Shown one piece after another: positions 53,775 through 63,766 of a stretch of DNA of 64,000 nt. The position numbers and the translations under genes were made by a program. How positions within the stretch are numbered: position 1 is the stretch's first letter; every line of letters begins with the position of its first letter. Source of the stretch: Blochmannia endosymbiont of Camponotus sp. (lineage in GTDB: Bacteria > Pseudomonadota > Gammaproteobacteria > Enterobacterales > Enterobacteriaceae); the NCBI RefSeq assembly GCF_023586085.1, contig NZ_CP097757.1, positions 186,001-250,000 on the forward strand, in the 5' to 3' direction. The notes under the pieces were generated by a model. It had not been told where the DNA came from. It made no database searches and was given only the letters and a program-made list of their open reading frames with translations.

Positions 53775-54500
53775 TTATAATTTAATTGTATCTCCTAAAT
53801 ATACTTGTTGTACATTTTTGTTATTCAAAATTTCATTAGGAGATCCATGAGCAATTAATTTTCCTTGATTAATGATATATGATCGCTTACATATACGTAA
53901 TGTTTCTCTTACATTATGATCGGTTATTAACACTCCAAGTCTACGGGCTTGGAGTTGTTTAATGGTTTTTTGTATATCTATTATCGCGATTGGATCAACT
54001 CCAGAAAAAGGTTCATCAAGCAATATAAATTTAGGATTAGCAGCCAATGCTCGCGCGATTTCTACGCGTTTTCGTTCTCCTCCAGATAGTGTTTGACCAA
54101 TATTGTTTCGTAGATGATTGATATGGAAGTTATTCATTAATTCTACAATAAGTTTATTGCGTTTTTTTGTATTAAGATTACGTTGGGTTTGCAATATAGC
54201 CATTAAATTATCAAATACCGTCAATCGACGAAAAATTGAACTTTCTTGAGGCAAATAACCTATTCCTAACCGAGCTCTAAGATAGATTGGAAATATACTA
54301 ATATCTTTTTTACCAAGGAAAATATGCCCGGCATTATGTTGAACAATTCCTAATATCATATAGAATGTTGTAGTTTTTCCTGAACCATTTGGGCCTAATA
54401 ATCCAACAATTTCTCCAGAAGAAATATATAAACTTATGTCATTAACTACATAACGTCCTTTGTAGATTTTGGATAAATTTCTTATAGTAAGTGTTGTCAT
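53775..54500 (-). CDS. lptB: LPS export ABC transporter ATPase LptB
   Basis: ATPase of LptB2FGC. 241 residues, as in E. coli. Walker A GPNGSGKTT 36-44, signature LSGGE 138-142, Walker B FILLDEP 158-164 with catalytic Glu163, H-loop His near 195 (LGVLITDHNVRETLRIC). The ending QVYLGDTIKL is like E. coli RVYLGEDFRL. It follows lptA by 33 bases. rpoN and the PTS-Ntr genes that follow it in E. coli are gone. Confidence 0.97.
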   Translation of the reverse strand: MTTLTIRNLSKIYKGRYVVNDISLYISSGEIVGLLGPNGSGKTTTFYMILGIVQHNAGHIFLGKKDISIFPIYLRARLGIGYLPQESSIFRRLTVFDNLMAILQTQRNLNTKKRNKLIVELMNNFHINHLRNNIGQTLSGGERKRVEIARALAANPKFILLDEPFSGVDPIAIIDIQKTIKQLQARRLGVLITDHNVRETLRICKRSYIINQGKLIAHGSPNEILNNKNVQQVYLGDTIKL

Positions 54501-54533
54501 GCTATCGAATTAGAATTAATTATATAGTATATA

Positions 54534-55058
54534 TTAAACATATTTTTTAGATTGATTGGCTAATAAAGTTGTTATAACTTTATTACCTTTATTAGAAATA
54601 GCTTTCATTTGTTTTTTTTTTATTGAGTATATGATTTTATCACTTTTTATAGAACTTCCTGATTGCTCTATATAAGCATTACCAATAAAAGTAACGGTAT
54701 CATCGTTAGTGCTATAATATATTATCAACGATTGAGCAAATATTGAATTCTTTATGTCTTCTTGTGTTTGATTTAAAATAGCAGGTTTTCCATGCGCTTC
54801 TATTACAGATAAATGATGTATATCTTTTGCATGAGAGATGAGTATTTTATCTGCATGAAGATTGATATTTTTATATTTAAGAGTAACTTGATTTGTAAAA
54901 ATTATTGTATTAGTTAGCATATCAATTGACTGGCATTGAGAACAAATTTGAATTATTTGTGTTTTTTTGTGTGTTATAGCATGGGAACATGTAAACATAA
55001 AAAATATGTTAATGCAAATAAGGATCGTTCTGTTTTTACCGTATATGTTGAATTTCAT
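54534..55058 (-). CDS. lptA: LPS transport periplasmic protein LptA
   Basis: Periplasmic bridge protein carrying LPS to the outer membrane. I prefer ATG 55058 (MKFNIYGKNRTILICINIFFMFTCSHA), which matches E. coli MKFKTNKLSLNLVLASSLL and gives 174 residues, over ATG 55079. A signal peptide spans about residues 1-28, then the beta-jellyroll OstA domain (QSIDMLTNTIIFTNQVTLKYKNINLHADKI, GKPAIL, GNAYIEQSGSSIKSDKIIY). The short Lys/Asn-rich tail of E. coli is trimmed. The start overlaps the lptC end by 23 bases. Confidence 0.93.
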   Translation of the reverse strand: MKFNIYGKNRTILICINIFFMFTCSHAITHKKTQIIQICSQCQSIDMLTNTIIFTNQVTLKYKNINLHADKILISHAKDIHHLSVIEAHGKPAILNQTQEDIKNSIFAQSLIIYYSTNDDTVTFIGNAYIEQSGSSIKSDKIIYSIKKKQMKAISNKGNKVITTLLANQSKKYV

Positions 55059-55638
55059 AATAAGTTTGTGTACTATCAATTAATTTGATTGTTTGTGTAT
55101 GCAGATTAGCATGCATTTTCATCCCGACAGAATAAAAATAACGACCATGTATAATTACTTTTTTATCTGCAATAATATCTTGGGTTATTAAATTAATTAT
55201 AGCTTGGTTTGTTTTAATGGATTGAAAATATGCACTATCTATTAAATTATTCATATGGACGTGTCCATGTAAATGTAATATTTTTCCATGATCTAATCTA
55301 GCTTGATTTGCTGTAATTTTCCATATTGGAGTATTTTTTTCATTAAAAGCAGTTACGTCAGGATGCTTAAACCAAGTAATTTTTTGATTTGAAAAATGTT
55401 GAATACAATACGCTGTTAATTTAAATTTAAGTTGCCCTGTCGTATAATATGTGTTAATCACTACATTGTTACCTTGATGAGTATAAATCTCTTTATTGAC
55501 CAATGAATTTAGTGATGTATTCAACATGATTAGTGATTTTTTTACAAAAATAGACAAAAAAATTATTATTAATATTAATAAAATTAAAATAAAAATATAT
55601 TTTTTGTTTTTGTTTAATAATCTAGATAGATAAAACAT
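55036..55638 (-). CDS. lptC: LPS export protein LptC
   Basis: Single-pass inner-membrane protein that hands LPS from LptFG to LptA. 200 residues (E. coli 191). The N-terminal membrane anchor (about 14-34, YIFILILLILIIIFLSIFVK) is followed by a periplasmic jellyroll with PDVTAFNEKNTPIWKITANQARLDHGKILHLHGHVHMNN, the most conserved LptC block. It overlaps lptA. kdsC and the mla genes, upstream in E. coli, are absent. Confidence 0.93.
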   Translation of the reverse strand: MFYLSRLLNKNKKYIFILILLILIIIFLSIFVKKSLIMLNTSLNSLVNKEIYTHQGNNVVINTYYTTGQLKFKLTAYCIQHFSNQKITWFKHPDVTAFNEKNTPIWKITANQARLDHGKILHLHGHVHMNNLIDSAYFQSIKTNQAIINLITQDIIADKKVIIHGRYFYSVGMKMHANLHTQTIKLIDSTQTYYEIQHIR

Positions 55639-55894
55639 CGTGTTATCTCATTATTGAATGGTTATAATTTAATATTATTAATTGGTGTAAATAATAAAAA
55701 ATATTATCAGGAGTTGATATAAATCAAATATTGCTTGGACCGTGAATTTTAGTGTTATTTTGGTGTGAAGAAGGCTACGTATAAAATAATGTATGTCATA
55801 AAATAATACGATTGAAACAGTTATCTATAACAACATAAAATGTAGTGTACAGACATAACAATATATTCATTAACTTAACGTGATATATAATGAA

Positions 55895-55945
55895 ATTAAT
55901 TTCAAAATATTAATTTTTAGTTTAGTTGCTAATTTTGAAATTAAT
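55895..55945. repeat. 14-bp-arm inverted repeat in the lptC-ibaG desert
   Basis: ATTAATTTCAAAAT (55895-55908) and ATTTTGAAATTAAT (55932-55945), 23-nt loop. It lies 257 bases upstream of lptC with no gene ending nearby. Possibly the surviving terminator of a lost gene. Confidence 0.5.
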
Positions 55946-56776
55946 GTTAATAACATATAGTATTATATGTTTTATTTAAGCGTTACGTATTTCTGATAGA
56001 TTTAGGTGTCTTTAATTTTAGTTTGTGATAATATTTTTATGATTAAGTTGTATTGTATTAGATAATATAAGTAATATATATTGTGTGTAAGTAATATATT
56101 TATATATGTAATTTTTAAGTTTGTTTTTTATTAAAAGTATAATTTTTATATGTAAGATGAATATTGTTTATATTCAGTAATAAAATTTTAATTTATATAA
56201 AATATATTATCGTTAATTTTTCTAAAATAGAAAACAATTATTATCTTTAATAAGATAATCGAATTTACTTTTATAGATTTATTAATTGAACATAATTTTT
56301 TATACATTATATACACAACATAAAGATATTTAATATCATAAGCGTATGAGTACGGGATAAATCTCTACAGGATTTTATCACTATATGATTATTTAGGTTA
56401 AATATTCTTATGTTGTAGTACGTATGCGTAAATTATATATTGTAAATTTGTATTATACGAAGTCACTTTAGATAAATTTGTATATATTCTTTGTTACATG
56501 TGCATTATAGTCAAATAGTGCGTATGTAACAAAATAGATTATTAATAATTAAATTAGAAATATAATAATATTTGTTATTTATGTAATAAAGCGTATTTTT
56601 TAATTTATTTTTAATATTGATGGAAAATTTATTCTTAATGCATTTGTAATAAAAATTATAAGTTGTATGAGAATTATTATCATTTTGGTAATGTTATTAG
56701 TAATTATAAATACATATATCCATCCCAAAAATAGTTGGAAATAATGTTATAAATTATAATAAAGATTGTTTAAGCT

Positions 56777-56802
56777 TATCAACTACACTTGAGTAGTTGA
56801 TA
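56777..56802. repeat. 10-bp-arm hairpin in the lptC-ibaG desert
   Basis: TATCAACTAC-ACTTGA-GTAGTTGATA, perfect arms with four G-C pairs in surroundings almost devoid of G and C. An orphan structure: a relic terminator or part of a small RNA. No U-run follows on the + strand. Confidence 0.4.
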
Positions 56803-57542
56803 TAGTCGGTGGTGTGTTTATTGATGTAATTTAAAGCGTTACTTTAATAAAAATTTATTTTTAGTAATGTTTAATATTAATTTTTAATTATAAACATATA
56901 GATATAAAATTTATTAAAATATGGTTGATATATTATAAATTTTAATAATATCTGGATGAGTGAAATAATTAATTTATAAATATAATGTTATTTTTACATT
57001 ATTCAGTGTCTTATAGGTTCTATAAATAATAAAATTTTTTATTTTTATAGTTAGGTTAATAACTATTATGAGAAAATTATAATAATTAACCTAATAATAT
57101 AAAAATAATATTTTTAAAAAATATGATGTAAGTATATATAAAAAATATATTTGATGTACTATCAATATTTTCATAGGTATATATTATCAATATTGGTTTA
57201 ATTATGATAAATATGGTATCTAAGATTTTTAGATAAAAAAGATATTGTTGTGTATACTATAGTATTTTATAGATACAAAGAGTTTTGTAGATATATAATA
57301 TACAAAAATTTTAGATTTTATCTTTTAATGTATTCTCATTGAAAGATAAAGATAGTAATGATTATTGTTAGATATTGACTAAAAATAAAACCAAAAATTA
57401 GTTATTTAAGATTAAGATTAAATATAAATTTCAGAATATTTTAATTTAAAAATAACAGCCTAAAATAATTTTTAAATAAAACATGATTAAGATAATTATT
57501 TGTTCTATTATTAATTGTATTTTTTAAATGGATTTGAAGCTT

Positions 57543-57797
57543 ATGAATGGGAATGAAGTTAAAGGTATTTTATTAAAAAATTTATTATTAGATGAAGTGT
57601 ATGTTTCTTTCTATGAAAATAGTTGTCAAATTATAGCTATAGGTCATATATTTTATAATATGAATGAATTAGAGCGGCATAAAATGATATATGCTCCTCT
57701 TATGCGGCATATATTAAATAATGAAATTCATTCTGTATCTATTCAAGCATTTAATCCTGAAGAATGGAATAAAAAACGTATGTCATATAATATATGA
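57543..57797 (+). CDS. ibaG: BolA-family protein IbaG
   Basis: Small class II BolA protein, linked to iron-sulfur cluster and acid-stress functions together with monothiol glutaredoxin. With ATG 57543 (MNGNEVKGILLKNLLLDEVYV) the product is 84 residues, exactly E. coli IbaG. An upstream in-frame ATG at 57528 would add five. Conserved parts are YAPLMRHI and EIHSVSIQAFNPEEW, with the conserved histidine in NNEIHSVSI. It lies 48 bases upstream of murA, as in E. coli. Confidence 0.92.
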   Translation: MNGNEVKGILLKNLLLDEVYVSFYENSCQIIAIGHIFYNMNELERHKMIYAPLMRHILNNEIHSVSIQAFNPEEWNKKRMSYNI

Positions 57798-57842
57798 ATC
57801 AGGTTTTTAATTACTATAGTAATAGTATGTAATTAACGTTAA

Positions 57843-59111
<1,269 letters not shown>

Positions 59112-59142
59112 CTTATGTTAGATATATAATTATTTTTATTTA

Positions 59143-59214
59143 ATTGATTTTGTAATCTTTTATATTTGATTTATTTTTTTAAATAAATCAAATATAAAAG
59201 ATTACAAAATCAAT
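59143..59214. terminator. 34-bp perfect inverted repeat between murA and degQ
   Basis: Arms 59143-59176 and 59181-59214 are exact reverse complements over 34 bases, 4-nt loop TTTT. It begins 31 bases after the murA stop and ends 8 before the degQ stop, so it can close both transcripts. It is the longest of the repeats in this window and is almost wholly A-T. Confidence 0.7.
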
Positions 59215-59222
59215 GCAAAAAT

Positions 59223-60596
59223 TTAACGTAGTAATAGAAATATATTTGCATCTCCGCGGACAATGTTAAGTGCAATAATAGATGGTTTTTCGTTTAAAAT
59301 TTTGCGTAATTGAGATAGGTTATGTACTTTCGTACGATTTAATCCAATGATTATATCTCCTTTTTGTAAACCAATAGCATAAGCTGGAGAATCTTTGGCC
59401 ACTTCTTCAACTTGTACTCCTTTTGTTCCATCTTTTAAATATCCATTACTTAAAGAAGCTCCTTGTAATGCAGGAGTTAATACCTCTTCACTGGTGCTAA
59501 CAGAGGTGCTGTCATCTAGTAAAACTGATATTGTTTGTATTTTTCCATCTCGTAACAACCCTAGTTTTATAATTTTACCTGGGGTGGTAGTACCAATTTT
59601 GACTCTTAATTCTGCAAAATTTTTTATTGGTTTTCCTTCTATAGATACAATAATATCCCCTGCTTTTATATTTGCTTTAGCAGCTGCAGTTCCTGGTAAA
59701 ACTTCGCTAACAAATGCGCCACGTTGTGCGTCAATATTCAGCGCCTTAGCAATATCAGCAGTTAATTCCGTTCCTTTAATTCCTAATTGCCCGCGTTTCA
59801 CTTCTCCAAATTCGATTAGTTGTTGACTTAAATTTTTTACAATATTGCTAGGAATAGCGAAACCAATACCAATATTTCCTCCACCAGGTGTTAAAATGGC
59901 AGTGTTAATTCCAATTAATTCTCCATGTAAGTTTACTAAAGCCCCTCCAGAATTTCCTCTATTTATAGAGGCATCAGTTTGTATAAAATTTTCTAGTCCT
60001 TCAAGGTTTAAACCACTTCTGCCTAGTGCTGATACAATGCCAGAAGTTGCTGTTTGACCTAATCCAAAAGGGTTTCCTATCGCAACAGCAAAATCACCAA
60101 CTTTTAAGATATCGGAATCAGCCATTTTTATTTCAGAAAGATTTTTAAATTTTGATAATTGAAGTAATGCTAGATCAGTTTGTTCATCATGTCCTATTAA
60201 TTTCGCATCAAATTCTCGACCATCGTTGAGTTGTACTTTAATTTTATCCGCGCCATTTACAACATGATTATTAGTAATAATATAACCCTTATTGGCATTA
60301 ATAATCACTCCTGATCCCAATCCTTCAAATGGTCTAGACCCGAAATTTCCTCCGGGTATATCTGGTCCAAAAAAATATTTGAATTCTTTAGGTAAGGTAA
60401 GTTTTCTTGCTGGTTGAATACCCTCCACATGTACACTTACTACTGCTGGAAGCACTGTATCTAACATGGGAGCTAAACTTGGTAGGAATCCTGATTTTTC
60501 CGTAGAAAATGTTGTATGATTGATAGAAGATTGAGAGCATGAAATGCTTAATGCGAATAATATACTCAATATGTTAAGTAAATGTGTTGTTTTCAT
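59223..60596 (-). CDS. degQ: Periplasmic serine endoprotease DegQ
   Basis: HtrA-family protease/chaperone of the envelope. 457 residues (E. coli DegQ 455). N-terminal signal peptide (about 1-22), then the trypsin-like domain with the triad His111 (ITNNHVV), Asp141 (EQTDLALLQ) and Ser216 (INRGNSGGAL), and two PDZ domains (about 240-330 and 375-455). Synteny with zapG, rplM and rpsI and the sequence point to degQ rather than degP. A Cys at 20 (SISCSQSS) gives a loose lipobox look, probably not functional. Confidence 0.96.
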   Translation of the reverse strand: MKTTHLLNILSILFALSISCSQSSINHTTFSTEKSGFLPSLAPMLDTVLPAVVSVHVEGIQPARKLTLPKEFKYFFGPDIPGGNFGSRPFEGLGSGVIINANKGYIITNNHVVNGADKIKVQLNDGREFDAKLIGHDEQTDLALLQLSKFKNLSEIKMADSDILKVGDFAVAIGNPFGLGQTATSGIVSALGRSGLNLEGLENFIQTDASINRGNSGGALVNLHGELIGINTAILTPGGGNIGIGFAIPSNIVKNLSQQLIEFGEVKRGQLGIKGTELTADIAKALNIDAQRGAFVSEVLPGTAAAKANIKAGDIIVSIEGKPIKNFAELRVKIGTTTPGKIIKLGLLRDGKIQTISVLLDDSTSVSTSEEVLTPALQGASLSNGYLKDGTKGVQVEEVAKDSPAYAIGLQKGDIIIGLNRTKVHNLSQLRKILNEKPSIIALNIVRGDANIFLLLR

Positions 60597-60724
60597 AAAT
60601 AATTAATTTAGTTAGTTATATTCTTAGGTAAGAATAATATTTATACTAAAATGTTTATAAAATTTTAGTGACTAAATTACATATATTGAGGCCTATAATT
60701 AATTTTAATTGTCCGCAAGCTGTG

Positions 60725-60740
60725 GTGTTGAAGACAACAC
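60725..60740. repeat. Small hairpin between zapG and degQ
   Basis: GTGTTG-AAGA-CAACAC, perfect 6-bp arms with a 4-nt loop, 58 bases past the zapG stop. It may be a weak terminator or an mRNA processing structure between two leftward genes. Confidence 0.3.
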
Positions 60741-60797
60741 TTCATACATGAAAATATAATATAGGGTATAATGAAATTTATATAAATGATGCTAGCT

Positions 60798-61196
60798 TTA
60801 TTTGTTATCATGATTTTTTAGAGTATTTTCCGTATTATTAGAATAATCTAGTGGTGCTTCTATCGGTAGTTGTTCGTTTTGTATCTTTGCTTCTTTAGTG
60901 TTAAACATGCACATTATATCTTGAATATGTGCGTTTGGTAGAAAAAAATTAGCGCTTTTTTTTACATTATGATATAGATGACGATAATCAACTATCATTT
61001 TGTTTAATAACTCTATGGTGCATAAAAAGTGTTTACTTAGTTCTCTTTGGTATTCATTTAGCTTAATTTTGTTTTCTTGTAATTCGTCGTATAAATTTTT
61101 TTGATTATGTAGCAAATAACGAGTTCTGTAGTACATTATAATTGCCCCTGTTGTAATACCAATTATTAAGCTTGCAAGTATATACATACATATCAT
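60798..61196 (-). CDS. zapG: Cell-division/envelope protein ZapG (YhcB, DUF1043)
   Basis: 132 residues, the same as E. coli YhcB. One N-terminal membrane helix (about 3-22, MYILASLIIGITTGAIIMYYR) is followed by a cytosolic coiled coil (QKNLYDELQENKIKLNEYQRELSKHFLCTIELLNKM) and a loose acidic/Asn-rich tail. E. coli YhcB links division, cell-wall and envelope synthesis. It lies next to degQ as in E. coli. Confidence 0.92.
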   Translation of the reverse strand: MICMYILASLIIGITTGAIIMYYRTRYLLHNQKNLYDELQENKIKLNEYQRELSKHFLCTIELLNKMIVDYRHLYHNVKKSANFFLPNAHIQDIMCMFNTKEAKIQNEQLPIEAPLDYSNNTENTLKNHDNK

Positions 61197-61565
61197 GGTA
61201 ATAACTCCTAAAATTTATTTTGTTTAATACACTTTGTTTTGTATATTAATTAAGTGGCATAAGTACTTTGGCTAAATATTTAGGTGATTAAAAATAATCT
61301 TTAAAAATTGTTTAGGAATATTAATTATCGATTTTATTAATTGATAATATACAATGAATTTATTCATTGTAAAATATAATGTGATTATATTTCTTAATTA
61401 TTTAAATTTTAGTTAATCTATAGACATATAGATGTGAGATATTTTATGTGTTGAGTATTAATACATATCTGTTTTAAATGTTAAATAACATTGGAGAAAT
61501 TTTATTTTTGAATGACGCTATTATAGTATAGAATTTATTGTGTTATAATGATTTTCATATTAAAA
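61197..61565. other. Divergent spacer between zapG and rplM
   Basis: AT-rich and gene-free. TATAAT at 61544-61549 is a plausible -10 box for rplM-rpsI; the -35 region is unclear. Confidence 0.4.
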
Positions 61566-61588
61566 ACCTATTTTTAATTAGAATAGGT
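61566..61588 (+). promoter_or_regulatory. Possible L13 leader hairpin upstream of rplM
   Basis: ACCTATT (61566-61572) and AATAGGT (61582-61588), 9-nt loop, just after a possible TATAAT and 31 bases before the rplM start. E. coli rplM-rpsI is autoregulated by L13 at its mRNA leader, so this could be the reduced equivalent. The evidence is position only. Confidence 0.25.
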
Positions 61589-61619
61589 AGATTTTTATGT
61601 TGAGTTGAACTTTATTTTC

Positions 61620-62048
61620 ATGAAAACTTTTATGGCAAAATCAAATACGATTAGACGAAAATGGCATGTTATTGATGCTAAAAATAAAATACTTGGTCGT
61701 TTATCTACTGTGATTTCTAGATATTTAATTGGCAAACATAAAGTGGAATATGCTCCCCATATTGATATTGGAGATTATGTTATTGTGTTAAACGCAAAAG
61801 AAGTATCTGTAAGTGGTCGTAAGCGTGATAATAAGATTTATTATCATCATACTGGGTATGTTGGAGGTATTAAACAATCTAATTTTAAGAGAATGATTGA
61901 TAGGTATCCTGAAAAAGTAGTTGAAATTGCAGTTAAAGGTATGTTACCTAAAGGTCCTTTAGGTCGTATTATGTATTGCAGATTAAAAGTATATTCGGGA
62001 GATACACATATACATTCTGCTCAAGCACCTCAATTAATAGATTGTTGA
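61620..62048 (+). CDS. rplM: 50S ribosomal protein L13
   Basis: 142 residues from ATG 61620 ([20 protein letters not shown]), matching E. coli L13 in start and length; an in-frame TTG at 61605 is rejected. Family signature [12 protein letters not shown] near residues 96-107, plus [12 protein letters not shown]. It pairs with rpsI 27 bases downstream as in nearly all bacteria. Confidence 0.98.
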   Translation: MKTFMAKSNTIRRKWHVIDAKNKILGRLSTVISRYLIGKHKVEYAPHIDIGDYVIVLNAKEVSVSGRKRDNKIYYHHTGYVGGIKQSNFKRMIDRYPEKVVEIAVKGMLPKGPLGRIMYCRLKVYSGDTHIHSAQAPQLIDC

Positions 62049-62075
62049 TGAATAAAATACAATGGAAAATAGAGT

Positions 62076-62480
62076 ATGATCTATAATCAATATTATGGTA
62101 CCGGGCGAAGAAAAAGTGCATCAGCTCGGGTATTCATTAAACTAGACGCGACGAGTAATGGAAAAATTATTATAAACAAACGTAAATTAAATCAATATTT
62201 TCCTAAAAATAGTATGCAGTGTATTGTTACCAGGCCTTTGAAAATTACTAATTTATTAAATAATAAGTTAGATATATATATTACTGTGAAAGGTGGAGGT
62301 ACATCTGGGCAGGCTGGTGCTATATGTCATGGAATAACACGTGCATTATTGCAGTATGATGAAAAATTACGTGATGTATTGCGTTCAGTTGGATTAGTTA
62401 CTAGAGATTCAAGAGAAGTAGAAAGAAAAAAGGTAGGATTACGTAAGGCACGAAGGAGCCCTCAATTTTCTAAACGTTGA
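62076..62480 (+). CDS. rpsI: 30S ribosomal protein S9
   Basis: 134 residues (E. coli 130). The N-terminal [17 protein letters not shown], central [22 protein letters not shown] and the basic tail [17 protein letters not shown], which reaches the P-site tRNA, are intact. Second gene of rplM-rpsI. sspA and sspB, next in E. coli, are absent. Confidence 0.98.
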   Translation: MIYNQYYGTGRRKSASARVFIKLDATSNGKIIINKRKLNQYFPKNSMQCIVTRPLKITNLLNNKLDIYITVKGGGTSGQAGAICHGITRALLQYDEKLRDVLRSVGLVTRDSREVERKKVGLRKARRSPQFSKR

Positions 62481-63719
62481 TATTTTTGACGCATTTTGTG
62501 TATAAATAAGTATAAGGATGTAATGGTTTTATCTTTTAAATGAGATTGAAAATTAAATATGAAATCATTTTTAATGATAAACATTGAGGTAAAGGTTCAG
62601 CATACTGTAAGTGTTTTGGTTAATAAAAATTAGAGATAGTATTATTTAAAATAACATTGATCCCTATGGGATGGTGTATGCATATACATGTCGTATTAGT
62701 GGTATGGTAGATGTGTTATTGGTTTGATGATTAGGTTTATTTATATTGTGTTATATAAAACGAAATTGATATGATCGTGCGTTTTATTTTTTAAAAATTA
62801 TATATTTTAATATTCACGGAATTATAATTGATTCAATAATCGTAGGGATGTCTTTGTTGTAAGAGAATGAAGATTTATAATCATGTAGGGTTTATTTGTA
62901 ATAAATATTGTTAACTTTCAAGCCATAGAATTTTAAAAAGTTCAATAATGTTCATTATGCGTATAAATTAAAAAATTTTATAATTTAAACCTAAAGTATA
63001 TTTTTGATAAAAATAAAAATAGAATCTTCATTGAAGATAGAGTATATACAGAGTGATTGATTATTATTAAAATAATTAGATATATAGATAAGTATATTGT
63101 ATACAAATGGTTATTTTAAGTATTTTTATTATTACTTCCTATGTTAGTAAACATATATGCATATAAATGATGATTTATAGATAAGGTGATGATGTACTAT
63201 ATCTATTTTTATTAAAGATTCACGCATTATATTCAATATTTCTTATTAATTTAAATGAAATAATTTATTTGGTTTTACATATGGTATATATAAACTAAAA
63301 TTTAGTGTTAAAGTGTGTGTTTTTATAGTATTTGTATATGTTTAAAATGATGTTGATTTATGAATATATTGTATTGACAAATAGATTGATTAATTTCTTC
63401 ATATTCAAAGTTATATCCTAATGTGGAAATAGGAAGTGTTTTATTATTTTTGTTAAAAATTCTATGTTATTTGTAGATAGAATTAATTAGAAATTTGCTA
63501 ATTTGGTATATTTATGAATATAAATAAAAAAGCATTAATTAATGATAACTAGCCTTTTATGATGATAAAAGTTAGTAAATAAATTACATCATAAATGATG
63601 TGTATGGATATATTTTTACTCTATTTTCTCAAGTATTATCTGTAATTTAAACTTATACAAATAATTTTTATAAAGTATAATAAACAAACTTATTGAAGAA
63701 AAGATTTATATTTCTGATC
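62481..63719. other. 1.2 kb gene desert between rpsI and dolP
   Basis: AT-rich, with strong G-over-C and T-over-A bias on the + strand and no gene. sspA/sspB remnants were looked for and not seen. Small hairpins occur at 63458-63484 (AATTCTAT/ATAGAATT) and 63554-63571 (CTTTTAT/ATAAAAG); neither is tied to a gene end. Confidence 0.45.
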
Positions 63720-63766
63720 TGTAACTACTGCATTTCCCTTATGCATAGGAAAATGCAGTAGTTACA
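63720..63766. terminator. Inverted repeat made from the last codons of dolP
   Basis: Arms TGTAACTACTGCATTT (63720-63735) and AAATGCAGTAGTTACA (63751-63766), 15-nt loop. The right arm is dolP coding sequence (reading VTTAF near the C-terminus), the stop codon falls in the loop, and the left arm is an exact inverted copy just downstream. It probably terminates or protects the dolP transcript. It also shows how such repeats may arise. Confidence 0.7.

Larger units (their letters stand above)
55639..57542. other. 1.9 kb gene desert between lptC and ibaG
   Basis: The longest non-coding stretch in the window and among the most AT-rich. In E. coli kdsC, kdsD, yrbG and mlaFEDCB fill the space between lptC and ibaG. 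Here I see no gene, frameshifted remnant or RNA gene, only two hairpins (55895-55945 and 56777-56802). It is best read as the fully eroded remains of that block. Confidence 0.55.

Noticed and set aside
53935..53970. ACTCCAAG / CTTGGAGT repeat in lptB
   Set aside because: Only 8 bp in conserved coding sequence; not comparable with the perfect long repeats.
59395..59826. 143-codon antisense frame inside degQ
   Set aside because: Shadow of degQ, whose catalytic triad and PDZ domains are intact in the sense frame.
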